DNA of 34,459 nucleotides from positions 1 through 34,459 of the forward strand of contig JBEPTZ010000040.1 in NCBI GenBank assembly GCA_041691815.1. Reading direction: 5' to 3'. The notes under the pieces are model-generated. The model searched no databases, was not told the origin of the DNA, and saw only the letters and a list, made by a program, of their open reading frames with translations. Positions 16,327-24,201 of the stretch are shown in pieces. This DNA comes from 70-18 sp041691815. Its GTDB lineage: Bacteria; Pseudomonadota; Alphaproteobacteria; Acetobacterales; Acetobacteraceae. Numbering within the stretch: the stretch's first letter is position 1; each line of letters starts with the position of its first letter. Made by a program: the position numbers and the translations under genes.

Positions 16327-17799
16327 TCAGAGGGTCTGCGCCGCGGCGCGGGTGCCGAGCCGCAGCAGTGCCGCATAGGCGTCGGTCAGCGCGGCCACGA
16401 ACCGCGCCTCGGCGGGTAATTCGGCACCGAAGATTGCGGCAAAGCCGAGTGCCGCCCGCACCTTGGCCGCCGGCTCCGCCCCGGCAGCCTCCAGCGCCGC
16501 GCGCAATTCGCCGGCCAGCGGGTCGCGCACCTCAATCGCGCCCCCCCGCTCATCGATCCCGCCGGCATAGCGCAGCCAACCGGCGACCGCGAGCGCCAGG
16601 CACGGCACCGGCAGCCCACGCTGCAGCCGCTCGTGGATGGTCGGCAGCAGCCGCACCCGCAGCTTCTGCGAGCCATCCATGGCGATCTGCCAGGTGCGAT
16701 GGCGGATCGCCGGATTGCCGTAGCGGGTCAGCAGCGTCTCGGCATAGCCATCCAGGCTGACACCGGGAAGTGCCGGCAGCATCGGTGTGATCTCCGCCCA
16801 CAACCGGCGCAGATAGCCGGCCAGCGCCGGGTCGGCCACCGCCTCGGCGATCGTCGCATGGCCGGCGAGATAGCCGAGATAGGCCAGCGCCGAATGGCTG
16901 GCGTTCAGCATCCGCAGCTTCATGTGCTCGTAGGGTGCCACATCGCTGACCAGTTCGGCGCCGGCCCGTTCCCACGGCGGCCGGGCGCCGACAAACCGAT
17001 CCTCGATCACCCACTGGCGAAACCGCTCATGCAGCACCGGCGCGGCGTCGTGCAGCCCGGTGGCAAGCTCCACCGCGGCAATGTCCTCCGCCGTGGTGGC
17101 CGGCACGATGCGGTCGACCATGGTGGCCGGGAAGGTGGCGTTGCCGGCGATCCACCGCGCCAGCCGGTCATCGGAAAGTGCCGCGAAATCCTGCACCAGG
17201 CCGGCCAGCAGCCGGCCATTGCCCATCAGATTGTCGCAGCACAGCACGGTGAACGGCGCCCGCCCGGCGGCACGGCGACGCGCCAGCGCGGCGGCGAGCA
17301 GCCCGATGGCGGTGCGTGGGGCGAGCGGGTTGGCAAGATCACGGATAATGGCCGGATGCGCCGCGTCCAGCCGGCCGGTCGCCGGATCCAGGCAATAGGC
17401 CTTCTCGGTGACGGTCAGGCTGACGATCGCGGTCTCCGGTGCCGTCATTGCCGCCAGCACTGCCCCGGGGTCCTCGGGCGCCACCAGCACGCCGAGCACG
17501 CTGCCGACGATGCGGCTCAGCGGCGCGTCCGCCTCGCATTCCCGCGCCACATATAATCCACCCTGCGGCGCCAGCCGGTCGCGCTGGTCGGGCCGTTGCA
17601 GGCTGACGCCGATGATCCCCCAGGGGTCCGGGTCGGGCGCCAGCACGTCCTCGGTATACAGCGCGCCGTGGGCGCGAAAGAACGCGCCGAGCCCGAGATG
17701 CACGATGCCGGGCCGCAACCGCGCCCGGTCATAGCGTGGCTGCACCACATCGGCATGGGCAGCGGCGGCGGTAGCGGGCGACAGCCGGGGCGGGGACAT
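16327..17799 (-). CDS. uxuB: Mannitol dehydrogenase family protein, probable fructuronate reductase
   Basis: A 490-residue long-chain mannitol/fructuronate dehydrogenase. The N-terminal Rossmann domain starts at GIVHLGLGAFFRAH (31-44). The catalytic region KLRMLNASHS has Lys294, Asn299 and His302. Other landmarks are TEKAYC (131-136) and CCDNLMGNG (187-195). Beside uxuA, the likely role is NADH-dependent reduction of D-fructuronate to D-mannonate, the step before UxuA. Mannitol 2-dehydrogenase or tagaturonate reductase activity is possible on sequence alone. The ATG follows GGGAG by about 8 nt. Confidence 0.88.
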   Translation of the reverse strand: MSPPRLSPATAAAAHADVVQPRYDRARLRPGIVHLGLGAFFRAHGALYTEDVLAPDPDPWGIIGVSLQRPDQRDRLAPQGGLYVARECEADAPLSRIVGSVLGVLVAPEDPGAVLAAMTAPETAIVSLTVTEKAYCLDPATGRLDAAHPAIIRDLANPLAPRTAIGLLAAALARRRAAGRAPFTVLCCDNLMGNGRLLAGLVQDFAALSDDRLARWIAGNATFPATMVDRIVPATTAEDIAAVELATGLHDAAPVLHERFRQWVIEDRFVGARPPWERAGAELVSDVAPYEHMKLRMLNASHSALAYLGYLAGHATIAEAVADPALAGYLRRLWAEITPMLPALPGVSLDGYAETLLTRYGNPAIRHRTWQIAMDGSQKLRVRLLPTIHERLQRGLPVPCLALAVAGWLRYAGGIDERGGAIEVRDPLAGELRAALEAAGAEPAAKVRAALGFAAIFGAELPAEARFVAALTDAYAALLRLGTRAAAQTL

Positions 17800-17818
17800 G
17801 CGATGCTGCTCCCGGCTG

Positions 17819-18514
17819 CTACAAATCGGCCAGGATGTAGTCGGGATACTGCTCGGCCACCCGCCGGGTGATCTTCAGCACCTCGGTCAGATGCGCCCGC
17901 ATCGTCCGCTCGGCGGCGGCCGGGTCGCCGGCCAGCACCGCCGCCAGGATGGCGCGATGTTGCGCCACCAGCACCTCCACCGGGGTGGTGGATGGCAGGC
18001 TGAGGAACCGCACCCGGTCGAACTGTGCCTTCTCCCGCTCGACGATCGCCCACACCGCGGCCAGCCCGGCCGCCTCGGCGAAGCCGCGGTGGAACAGGTC
18101 GTCAAGCTGGGTGAACCGCTCGGGCGCGCCGTGGGTGTCGATCTGCGCCAGGATCGCCGCCTCGATCTGCGCCTGCGCCGCCGCGCTGATGCCCAGCGCC
18201 GCCGCCTGGCGGATGATCGCCACCTCCAGCGCCTCGCGCACGAAGCGCGAGCTTTCCATCGCCGCCAGCGAGATGCGGGTGACGAAGCTGCCGCGCTGCG
18301 GTCGCACCTCGATCAGCCCGTCCTCCACCAGCCGGATCAGCGCCTCACGCACCGGCGCCCGGCTGGTGCCGAACCGCTCGGCCAGCTCGTTCTCCGACAG
18401 CCGCGCGCCTGGCGGCAGCCGCAGGCTGACGATGTCCTGGCGCAACACCGCGTGGATCGCCCGGGCGTTGACCGGCCGGTCGGCCTGGGGCGGGGAGGGG
18501 AGGGAAATGCTCAT
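17819..18514 (-). CDS. GntR family (FCD/FadR subfamily) regulator of the TRAP-uxu operon
   Basis: A 231-residue GntR regulator. The winged helix spans about residues 15-80 (LPPGARLSENELAERFGTSR, then APVREALIRL) and an FCD ligand domain follows (about 90-220), with FHRGF and QHRAIL helices that carry likely metal-binding histidines. The gene lies 7 nt after dctM and before uxuB, so it is co-transcribed with the genes it should control. The 18-bp palindrome upstream of dctP (21395-21412) is the natural binding site. It is probably a repressor released by a hexuronate or its intermediate (UxuR/ExuR-like role). The ligand is inferred from context. Confidence 0.9.
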   Translation of the reverse strand: MSISLPSPPQADRPVNARAIHAVLRQDIVSLRLPPGARLSENELAERFGTSRAPVREALIRLVEDGLIEVRPQRGSFVTRISLAAMESSRFVREALEVAIIRQAAALGISAAAQAQIEAAILAQIDTHGAPERFTQLDDLFHRGFAEAAGLAAVWAIVEREKAQFDRVRFLSLPSTTPVEVLVAQHRAILAAVLAGDPAAAERTMRAHLTEVLKITRRVAEQYPDYILADL

Positions 18515-18521
18515 GCCGGCG

Positions 18522-19799
18522 TCACTTATAAAACAGCCCCGGCAGCCAGAGCGAAATCCACGGCACGTAGGACACCAGCATCAGCACGATGACATTACAC
18601 ACCAGGAACGGCACGATCGCCCGGCTGACCCGCGCCAGCGACTCTTCGGCGATGCTGGAGGCGACGAACAGGCAGACCCCGACCGGCGGTGTGGTCAGCC
18701 CGATCATCAAATTCAGCACCGCGAAGATGGCGAAATGGATCGGATCGATGCCGACCTTTAGCGCCACCGCCAGAAGCGGCGGGAACAGGATGATCAGCGC
18801 CGCGATGGTCTCCATGAAGGTGCCGACGATCAGCAGCAGCACGTTGATCATCAGGATGATCAGGTATTTGTTGCTGGTCACCGACAGCATGGCGGTGGCG
18901 ATCGCCTGCGGAATCTGCTCGCTGGTCAAAATCCAGCCGAACACGTTGGCCAGCCCCACCAGCAGCACCAGCGCACCGGAGCCGATCGCACTCTCGATCA
19001 GGATGCCCGGCAACTGCGCCAGCCGGAACCCCTTGTAGACGAACAGCCCGACCGCGAAGGCGTACAGCGAGGCGACCACCGAGGCCTCGGTGGGGGTGAA
19101 CACCCCGCCGACGATGCCGTAGAGGATCACCGCGGTCATCAGCAGCGCCCAGAACGCCCCCTTGCTGGTGTGCAGCAGGTGGCGGAAGCCCTGCCAGGCG
19201 CCCTTCGGGTAGCCGCGCCGGCGCGACACGATCGCCACCGTGATCATCATGCCGACGCCGAGCAGCAGGCCGGGGACCGCGCCGGCCAGGAACATCTTGC
19301 CGACCGACAGCCCGGTGAGGGTGCCGACAATGATCATCGGCACGCTGGGCGGGATGATCGGCCCCACCGTCGCCGCCGCCGCCGTCACCGCCGCGGCAAA
19401 CGGCCCGTCATAGCCCGACTTCTTCATCGCCGGGATCATCACCGAGCCGATCGAGGCGGTCTCTGCCACCGCGGTGCCGGAGATGCCGGCGAAGATCATC
19501 GAGCCCATCACATTGGCCAGCCCCAGCCCGCCGCGCACATGCCCGACTGCGGCATTGCCGAAGCGCACGATCTGGTCGGTGATGCCGCCGCCGTTCATCA
19601 GGTTGCCCGCCAGCACGAAGCCGGGGATGCACAGCAGGACAAACGAATCCATGCCGGCGTACATGTATTGCGGCACCACCGACAGGCTGATGTCGGCGAG
19701 ATACAGATACACCGCGGAGGACAGCCCGAGTGCGATGGCAATCGGCACCCCCAGCACCAGGCATCCGGCGAACACCCCGAACAGGATGGCGACCAGCAT
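18522..19799 (-). CDS. dctM: TRAP transporter large permease (DctM)
   Basis: A 425-residue, highly hydrophobic protein with about a dozen TM segments, the ion-coupled permease of a TRAP importer. Landmarks are GVPIAIALGLSS, ANVMGSMIFAGISGTAVAETAS, GPIIPPSVPMIIVG and, near the end, MIGLTTPPVGVCLFV. The ATG at 19799 overlaps the dctQ stop by one base (TGATG), so the two are translationally coupled. With dctQ and dctP it would import a sugar acid, given uxuA and uxuB downstream. Confidence 0.95.
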   Translation of the reverse strand: MLVAILFGVFAGCLVLGVPIAIALGLSSAVYLYLADISLSVVPQYMYAGMDSFVLLCIPGFVLAGNLMNGGGITDQIVRFGNAAVGHVRGGLGLANVMGSMIFAGISGTAVAETASIGSVMIPAMKKSGYDGPFAAAVTAAAATVGPIIPPSVPMIIVGTLTGLSVGKMFLAGAVPGLLLGVGMMITVAIVSRRRGYPKGAWQGFRHLLHTSKGAFWALLMTAVILYGIVGGVFTPTEASVVASLYAFAVGLFVYKGFRLAQLPGILIESAIGSGALVLLVGLANVFGWILTSEQIPQAIATAMLSVTSNKYLIILMINVLLLIVGTFMETIAALIILFPPLLAVALKVGIDPIHFAIFAVLNLMIGLTTPPVGVCLFVASSIAEESLARVSRAIVPFLVCNVIVLMLVSYVPWISLWLPGLFYK

Positions 19800-20302
19800 C
19801 AGACCATCTCCCCATGGTCGGCCGGCGGCCGGCTGGCCGCGAAGCCGCACAGCCGCGCCAGCGAGAAGAACGCCAGCGCCGCCGGGATCAGCAGCGTCAC
19901 CACGTAGACGATGATCATCGGCACATCGAGCGAGCGCGCCCGCTCGCCGACGCTGCCGGCGACGTAGAGCCAGGCGCCGGGCAGGATCGCCAGGCTGAAG
20001 CCCAGCACGATGAGATCGACCAGCCGTTCCACCAACCGCCGCAGCGGCGCCGGCAGCGGCGCGGTGAACAGGTCGACATTGACCAGTTCGCCGCGCAGCA
20101 ACGCGATGCCGCAGGAGAATGCCACCAGATAGACCAGCGCGAACCGCGCCACCTCCTCGGTCCAGGCCGGCGACGGAAAGCCCGGCACCCGGCCGAGGAT
20201 CTGCAACGTCACCACGCCGATCAGCACGGCGAAGCTGGCCAGGGTTCCGGCCCGGCACAGCGCCAGGGCACCGGCCACCAGGGCGGCGATGAGAGTGCGC
20301 AC
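19799..20302 (-). CDS. dctQ: TRAP transporter small permease (DctQ)
   Basis: A 167-residue four-TM protein of the DctQ family, the small membrane subunit of a TRAP transporter. The motif WTEEVARFALVYLVAF after the first two TM segments is characteristic. The start is GTG 20302; no ATG near the N-terminus fits. It lies about 60 nt after the dctP stop and overlaps dctM by one base. Confidence 0.92.
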   Translation of the reverse strand: MRTLIAALVAGALALCRAGTLASFAVLIGVVTLQILGRVPGFPSPAWTEEVARFALVYLVAFSCGIALLRGELVNVDLFTAPLPAPLRRLVERLVDLIVLGFSLAILPGAWLYVAGSVGERARSLDVPMIIVYVVTLLIPAALAFFSLARLCGFAASRPPADHGEMV

Positions 20303-20361
20303 GGCAGACCCCGCTCGGTATGGCCGCCGGAGACGGATGCCCGCCCCCGGCGCGCCGGTTT

Positions 20362-21366
20362 TCAGCTGACCGCAAGCATCTGCTTGTACAGCGGGATGAT
20401 CTCGGCCGGCAGCGCCTTGTCCACCGCCGGGTGGGCCTTCGCGGCATAGGCGGCGCGATCGACCTCGACGAAGGTCATCCCCTTGGCCTTCAACTCCGCT
20501 TCCAGGCTCTTCTCGTCGGCCAGGAACAGGCCACGCTCGTAGTCGCGCGCCACCACCGCCGCCTCGCGGATCGCGGTCTGCTGGGCGGCCGGCAGCCGGG
20601 CCAGCTTCTTCGAGCCGCCGACCAGATAGATCCAGCTCAGCACATGGTCGGTACGATTAACGAACTTCTGCACCTCGGCGAAGCTGGCCGACTTGATCAG
20701 CGCCAGCGGGTTCTCCTGCGCATCCAGCGTGCCGTTCTGCAGCGAGGTGAACACCTCGGAGAATGCCATCGGAATCGGCTTGGCACCCAGCGCCTGCCAC
20801 ACCGCGACGAACAGCGGCACGTTCGGCACCCGCAGCTTCAGGCCGTTCAACTCATCGGGGCTCTTGATGGCGCGGTTGGCGGTCAGTTCACGCGGGCCAC
20901 GGGCGAAATACGCCAGCGGCAGCAGGCTGGTCTTCTGCTCGATATTCTTGGCGATCGCCGCACCCACCGCGCCGCGCACCACCTTGTCCATCTGCGCGAT
21001 GTCGCGCAGCCCGTACGGCACCGCCAGCAGGGCAGCCGCCGGCGCCCAGTTCTGCAACGTCTCGCCGGTGATGGTGAAATCCACCGTGCCGAGCTGCACC
21101 CCTTTGATCAGGTCGGTCTCCTTGCCAAGCTGCTCGTTGGGGAACACCTTGACCTCGATCGCCCCCTTGGTACGGGCGGCGACCTCTTCGGCAAACTTCA
21201 GCGACGCCTTGTGCCAGGGGTCCTGCTCATTGGCCAGATGGCCGAGCTTGAGGGTGATGCGCCCGGCGGCGATCGCGCGGTGCGGCCGGCCGGTGGCCAG
21301 CAGGGCGCCGGCGCCGGCGAGTCCGGCACCGAATGTGCGGCGGGAAATCCTGGAAGTGGTGGCCAT
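20362..21366 (-). CDS. dctP: TRAP transporter substrate-binding protein (DctP)
   Basis: A 334-residue periplasmic binding protein of the DctP/SiaP family. The N-terminus has a twin-arginine motif (SRRTFGAG) and a hydrophobic stretch ending AIAAG, a probable Tat signal. Family features include LKLGHLANEQDPWH, the region around LNGLKLRVPNVPLF with the arginine that usually binds the ligand carboxylate, and QNGTLDAQENP. I use ATG 21366, preceded by GAGGAG at about 6 nt spacing; the longer reading starts beyond the operator. It heads the dctPQM-gntR-uxuBA operon, so a hexuronate or related sugar acid is the expected ligand. Confidence 0.93.
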   Translation of the reverse strand: MATTSRISRRTFGAGLAGAGALLATGRPHRAIAAGRITLKLGHLANEQDPWHKASLKFAEEVAARTKGAIEVKVFPNEQLGKETDLIKGVQLGTVDFTITGETLQNWAPAAALLAVPYGLRDIAQMDKVVRGAVGAAIAKNIEQKTSLLPLAYFARGPRELTANRAIKSPDELNGLKLRVPNVPLFVAVWQALGAKPIPMAFSEVFTSLQNGTLDAQENPLALIKSASFAEVQKFVNRTDHVLSWIYLVGGSKKLARLPAAQQTAIREAAVVARDYERGLFLADEKSLEAELKAKGMTFVEVDRAAYAAKAHPAVDKALPAEIIPLYKQMLAVS

Positions 21367-21394
21367 GGCTGCTCCTCGGGTTGCGGATCGTAAC

Positions 21395-21412
21395 TGGTCG
21401 ACTAGTCGACTA
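21395..21412. promoter_or_regulatory. Palindromic operator upstream of dctP
   Basis: TGGTCGACTAGTCGACTA contains the perfect 14-bp palindrome GTCGACTAGTCGAC (21397-21410). FCD-type GntR regulators commonly bind sites of the form T-x-GT-x(n)-AC-x-A, which this fits. It overlaps the proposed -10 box and lies 29 bp upstream of the dctP ATG. The GntR protein encoded at 17819-18514 is the likely binder. Confidence 0.75.
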
Positions 21413-21438
21413 ATAACGCCCGAAGCATGGCCACGCAA
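21410..21438 (-). promoter_or_regulatory. Putative promoter of the TRAP-uxu operon
   Basis: On the minus strand, TTGCGT (21438-21433) and TATTAG (21415-21410) are 17 bp apart, a reasonable sigma70-type pair. The -10 box runs into the palindromic operator, so binding there would block transcription. Assigned by eye. Confidence 0.5.
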
Positions 21439-21494
21439 GCCCGGAATCGCCGGCAATCCACACCCACACGCTCAACGAGCGGCGGCAATTGGCC

Positions 21495-22670
21495 CTAATC
21501 GGGCACCGGCGAGCGGAACAGCGTCCTGCCGTTGATCCTGATCTCCACGTCCTGCGCGTAGTCTCGCAGCGCCGCGGGATCGGGGGTGATGCCCAGCCCC
21601 GGCCCGTCAGGCACCGCGATCTCGCCATTGCCATCGGGGGTGATGTGGCTGCGGGTCAGCTCGACCGCCAGCCGCCGCAGGATGGTCGGATACTCGCAGA
21701 TGCGATGCCCCTGCAGTCCGGCATAGGGCTGCAGCGAGGCGCTGAGCGCCAGGTTGGAGGTAAACGTGTGGTTGATATAGCTGACCCCGCGCCCCGCCGC
21801 ATACTCGGCCACCTGTTTCGCCGGCCCCAGCCCGCCGATCCGCCCGCAATCGATCTGGATATAGCCGACCTTGCCAAAGTCGATCAGATGCTCGGCCATG
21901 TGGCGATTATGCGAGGCCTCGCCGCCGGCGGTCTTCACCGTCCGCAACCCGGCACCCAGCGCCGCATAGGCATGATAGGCCGCACCATGGAACGGCTCCT
22001 CGATGAACAGCGCCCGCGCCTGCTCCAGCGCCGGCGCGCGCAACGCCGCCGCCGCCACGTCGTCGCCGAAGATCTGCCCGGCATCGACCAGCAGCAGCCC
22101 CTCCGCCCCCAGCCCCTCGCGCGCCGCGGCAAGTTGGTCTCGGTCGCCCTGCAGGCTGTCGCCGAACGGCGCCCAGCCGAATTTGGCCGCGATGAAGCCC
22201 TGGGCACGAATTTCGCGCGCCCGCTCCAGCGTTTGCTGCGCCGTGCCGCCGAACAGCACCGAGGCGTACGGCGTCTTGTTGTAGGCGCGGTCATAGCCGA
22301 GCAGCCGCCAGCATGGCTCGCCACGCACCTGCCCCAGCAGGTCCCACAGCGCCATCTCGATGCCCGACCAGGTATGCGGCGCCTGCAGCAGATCCATGCT
22401 GCGATAGGCAACAGCGGCGGCGATGCGCGCGATATCCTCCGGCCCGTCCAGCGTCTGTCCGATCACCGAGGCCGACACCGGCCGGCAGGCGCCATGCGAC
22501 ATCGGGCAAACAAACGCAGCGATCGACGGCAGCGGCGCCGCCTCGCACTCGCCCCAGCCGATATGCCCCCCGGCCACCACCCGCACCACCAGCGCGTCCT
22601 GGCTGCCATCGGCCGCCTCGGTGACCTCCGGCATCGCTAGGTAGAACAGGTCGACCCGATCAATCTTCAT
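21495..22670 (-). CDS. Enolase superfamily, mandelate racemase / muconate lactonizing enzyme-like
   Basis: A 391-residue enolase-superfamily enzyme with capping domain (about 1-125) and barrel. Metal ligands are expected at Asp196 (LLVDAG), Glu224/225 (FIEEPF) and Glu251 (TAGGEAS). Asp274 (IQIDCGRIGG) and His301 (INHTF) form the general-base dyad of the mandelate racemase subgroup. On the opposite face, the usual Lys-x-Lys reads Lys163-Phe-Gly165, so the second lysine is missing. Known relatives dehydrate or racemise sugar acids and other carboxylates. The ATG overlaps the stop of the M81 gene (ATGA), so it belongs to the deacylase-M81 operon despite lying next to the uxu operon. Substrate unknown. 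Confidence 0.88.
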   Translation of the reverse strand: MKIDRVDLFYLAMPEVTEAADGSQDALVVRVVAGGHIGWGECEAAPLPSIAAFVCPMSHGACRPVSASVIGQTLDGPEDIARIAAAVAYRSMDLLQAPHTWSGIEMALWDLLGQVRGEPCWRLLGYDRAYNKTPYASVLFGGTAQQTLERAREIRAQGFIAAKFGWAPFGDSLQGDRDQLAAAREGLGAEGLLLVDAGQIFGDDVAAAALRAPALEQARALFIEEPFHGAAYHAYAALGAGLRTVKTAGGEASHNRHMAEHLIDFGKVGYIQIDCGRIGGLGPAKQVAEYAAGRGVSYINHTFTSNLALSASLQPYAGLQGHRICEYPTILRRLAVELTRSHITPDGNGEIAVPDGPGLGITPDPAALRDYAQDVEIRINGRTLFRSPVPD

Positions 22671-24187
22671 GCGGTCGCTTTCGCCACCGTCCGGCCAAAC
22701 AACTCGGTCCGCGCCACGAAGCCGGCATCGGCGTCAAGCGGGAACATCGGCCGCGCGCACAACCGATGCCCCAGCGTCGGCAGGTTGGCCGAGGTGGCGC
22801 CCGGCGCGTCGACATTGAAGTTCTTCGTCACCCACTGGTCGTACATGTGGAATTCGGTATGCGGCGACTTGACCACGATGAGGTCGAAATCGACCGGGTC
22901 GAGCCCGTTGCTGTAATACATCGCCCGGTCGAACAGCATCACGCTGCGGGTCATCACCACCGCGGTGAAACGGCCAAACCGCAGCACCGCGGTCGGCCCG
23001 GCATCAAGCGGCTGGCCCATGGTCTCCAACCTGGCACGCCCGCGCGACAGGCTTTCCACCGTCGCGGTCACCGTCATCGGCGTGAACCGCCCCGGATCGA
23101 ACACCCCGCCAAGGCTGACCTCGATCCTGGCCCCGACCCCTGCGGCATGCGCTGCGGCAGCAGCCGGCGGATCGACGATCTGCGCCAACACCCGGCCGGG
23201 ATAGTGCGCCTCCCACAATGCCTTGATCAGTACATTGGAATCACCGCTGGCGCCCGACGAGGTGGCATCGGCAGCATCGGTGAACAGGATCGGCCCCTTC
23301 ATCGTCGGCGCCATGGCCACGGCCTTCTCCACCGACACCCACTTGCCGACCAGCCGATGCCGGCTCGCCCACATCGCCTCGGCCAGCACGGTTGCCGCCG
23401 CACCGGCAGCCGCGGCGTCGCTCTCGGCCACCACCAGCGCCTGGGTGCAAAGCTCCGGCGCATCGGTGAACGGATTGCCGATCATCACCCCCGCCGCCAG
23501 CGCCCCACGACTTCGCTCCAGCGCCTGCGCATCGGCAATCACGTCGCCATAGCAGCCGGTCTTGGTGATGCACTCATCGCCGCGCGCCAGCAGCGGCACC
23601 CGCACCCGCGCGATCACCGGCTTCAGTCCGCGCCGCACGATATCCAGCAGCAATTCGGCGGCGCGCCGTCCGGTATCGGCGAAATCGACATGCGGATAGG
23701 TATGATAGACCGTCAACCCGTCGATCTGCCGCAGCATCCGCGTGGTCAGGATGCCATGCAGATCAAGCGAAACCACCAGCGGCACATCCGGCCCGAACAG
23801 CGCGCGCACCCGCTCCAGCAGGAAGCCCTCGGGGTCCGGCTCGCCCTCGGCCCCCATCGCGCCATGCAGCGAGATATAGATCGCATCGACCTTGGGCGCA
23901 GCAGCGGGCCCGGCATGCGCCGCCACCGCCTCCAGCCACTCGGTCCACAGCCGCTGCCACCCGGCGGCCGACAGGATGCCGGCACTGCCGGCGCGCGAAG
24001 AAATCGTCGGCACCACTTGGACATCGGCGTTGCGATCGAACACCGCCAGCGCCCCGGCCAGCGCGGTATTCCGCCCGCTGTTGCGCTCGAACGCCGCCTC
24101 CCGCTCCACGGTGAAATCGGCGTATTCGCTCGGCAGCGGATTGAACGACGAAATCTCCTGCATGCACTCGGCGATCAGGATCTTCAT
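22667..24187 (-). CDS. M81 family (MlrC-like) metallopeptidase, copy 3
   Basis: A 506-residue M81 protein. The conserved positions match copies 1 and 2: Glu11 (MQEISSF), His108 (SLHGAM), Glu120 (PDPEG), Asp142-x-His144 (SLDLHG) and His166 (YPHVDFADTG). The C-terminal MlrC domain has SGASGDSNVLIKAL and RPMFPLDADAGF. Start ATG 24187 has GGGAG about 8 nt upstream; longer forms overlap the deacylase gene. It lies between a DoeB-like deacylase and an enolase-superfamily gene, with 14 nt and a 4-nt overlap respectively. That suggests it works in the middle of a short catabolic pathway on an amide or peptide-like bond. Confidence 0.9.
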   Translation of the reverse strand: MKILIAECMQEISSFNPLPSEYADFTVEREAAFERNSGRNTALAGALAVFDRNADVQVVPTISSRAGSAGILSAAGWQRLWTEWLEAVAAHAGPAAAPKVDAIYISLHGAMGAEGEPDPEGFLLERVRALFGPDVPLVVSLDLHGILTTRMLRQIDGLTVYHTYPHVDFADTGRRAAELLLDIVRRGLKPVIARVRVPLLARGDECITKTGCYGDVIADAQALERSRGALAAGVMIGNPFTDAPELCTQALVVAESDAAAAGAAATVLAEAMWASRHRLVGKWVSVEKAVAMAPTMKGPILFTDAADATSSGASGDSNVLIKALWEAHYPGRVLAQIVDPPAAAAAHAAGVGARIEVSLGGVFDPGRFTPMTVTATVESLSRGRARLETMGQPLDAGPTAVLRFGRFTAVVMTRSVMLFDRAMYYSNGLDPVDFDLIVVKSPHTEFHMYDQWVTKNFNVDAPGATSANLPTLGHRLCARPMFPLDADAGFVARTELFGRTVAKATA

Positions 24188-24201
24188 GACGCTGCTCCCG
24201 T

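Noticed and set aside
21469..21481. CGCTC-AAC-GAGCG hairpin after the enolase-superfamily gene as a terminator
   Set aside because: The stem is only 5 bp and no T-run follows on the minus strand, so the support is too weak.
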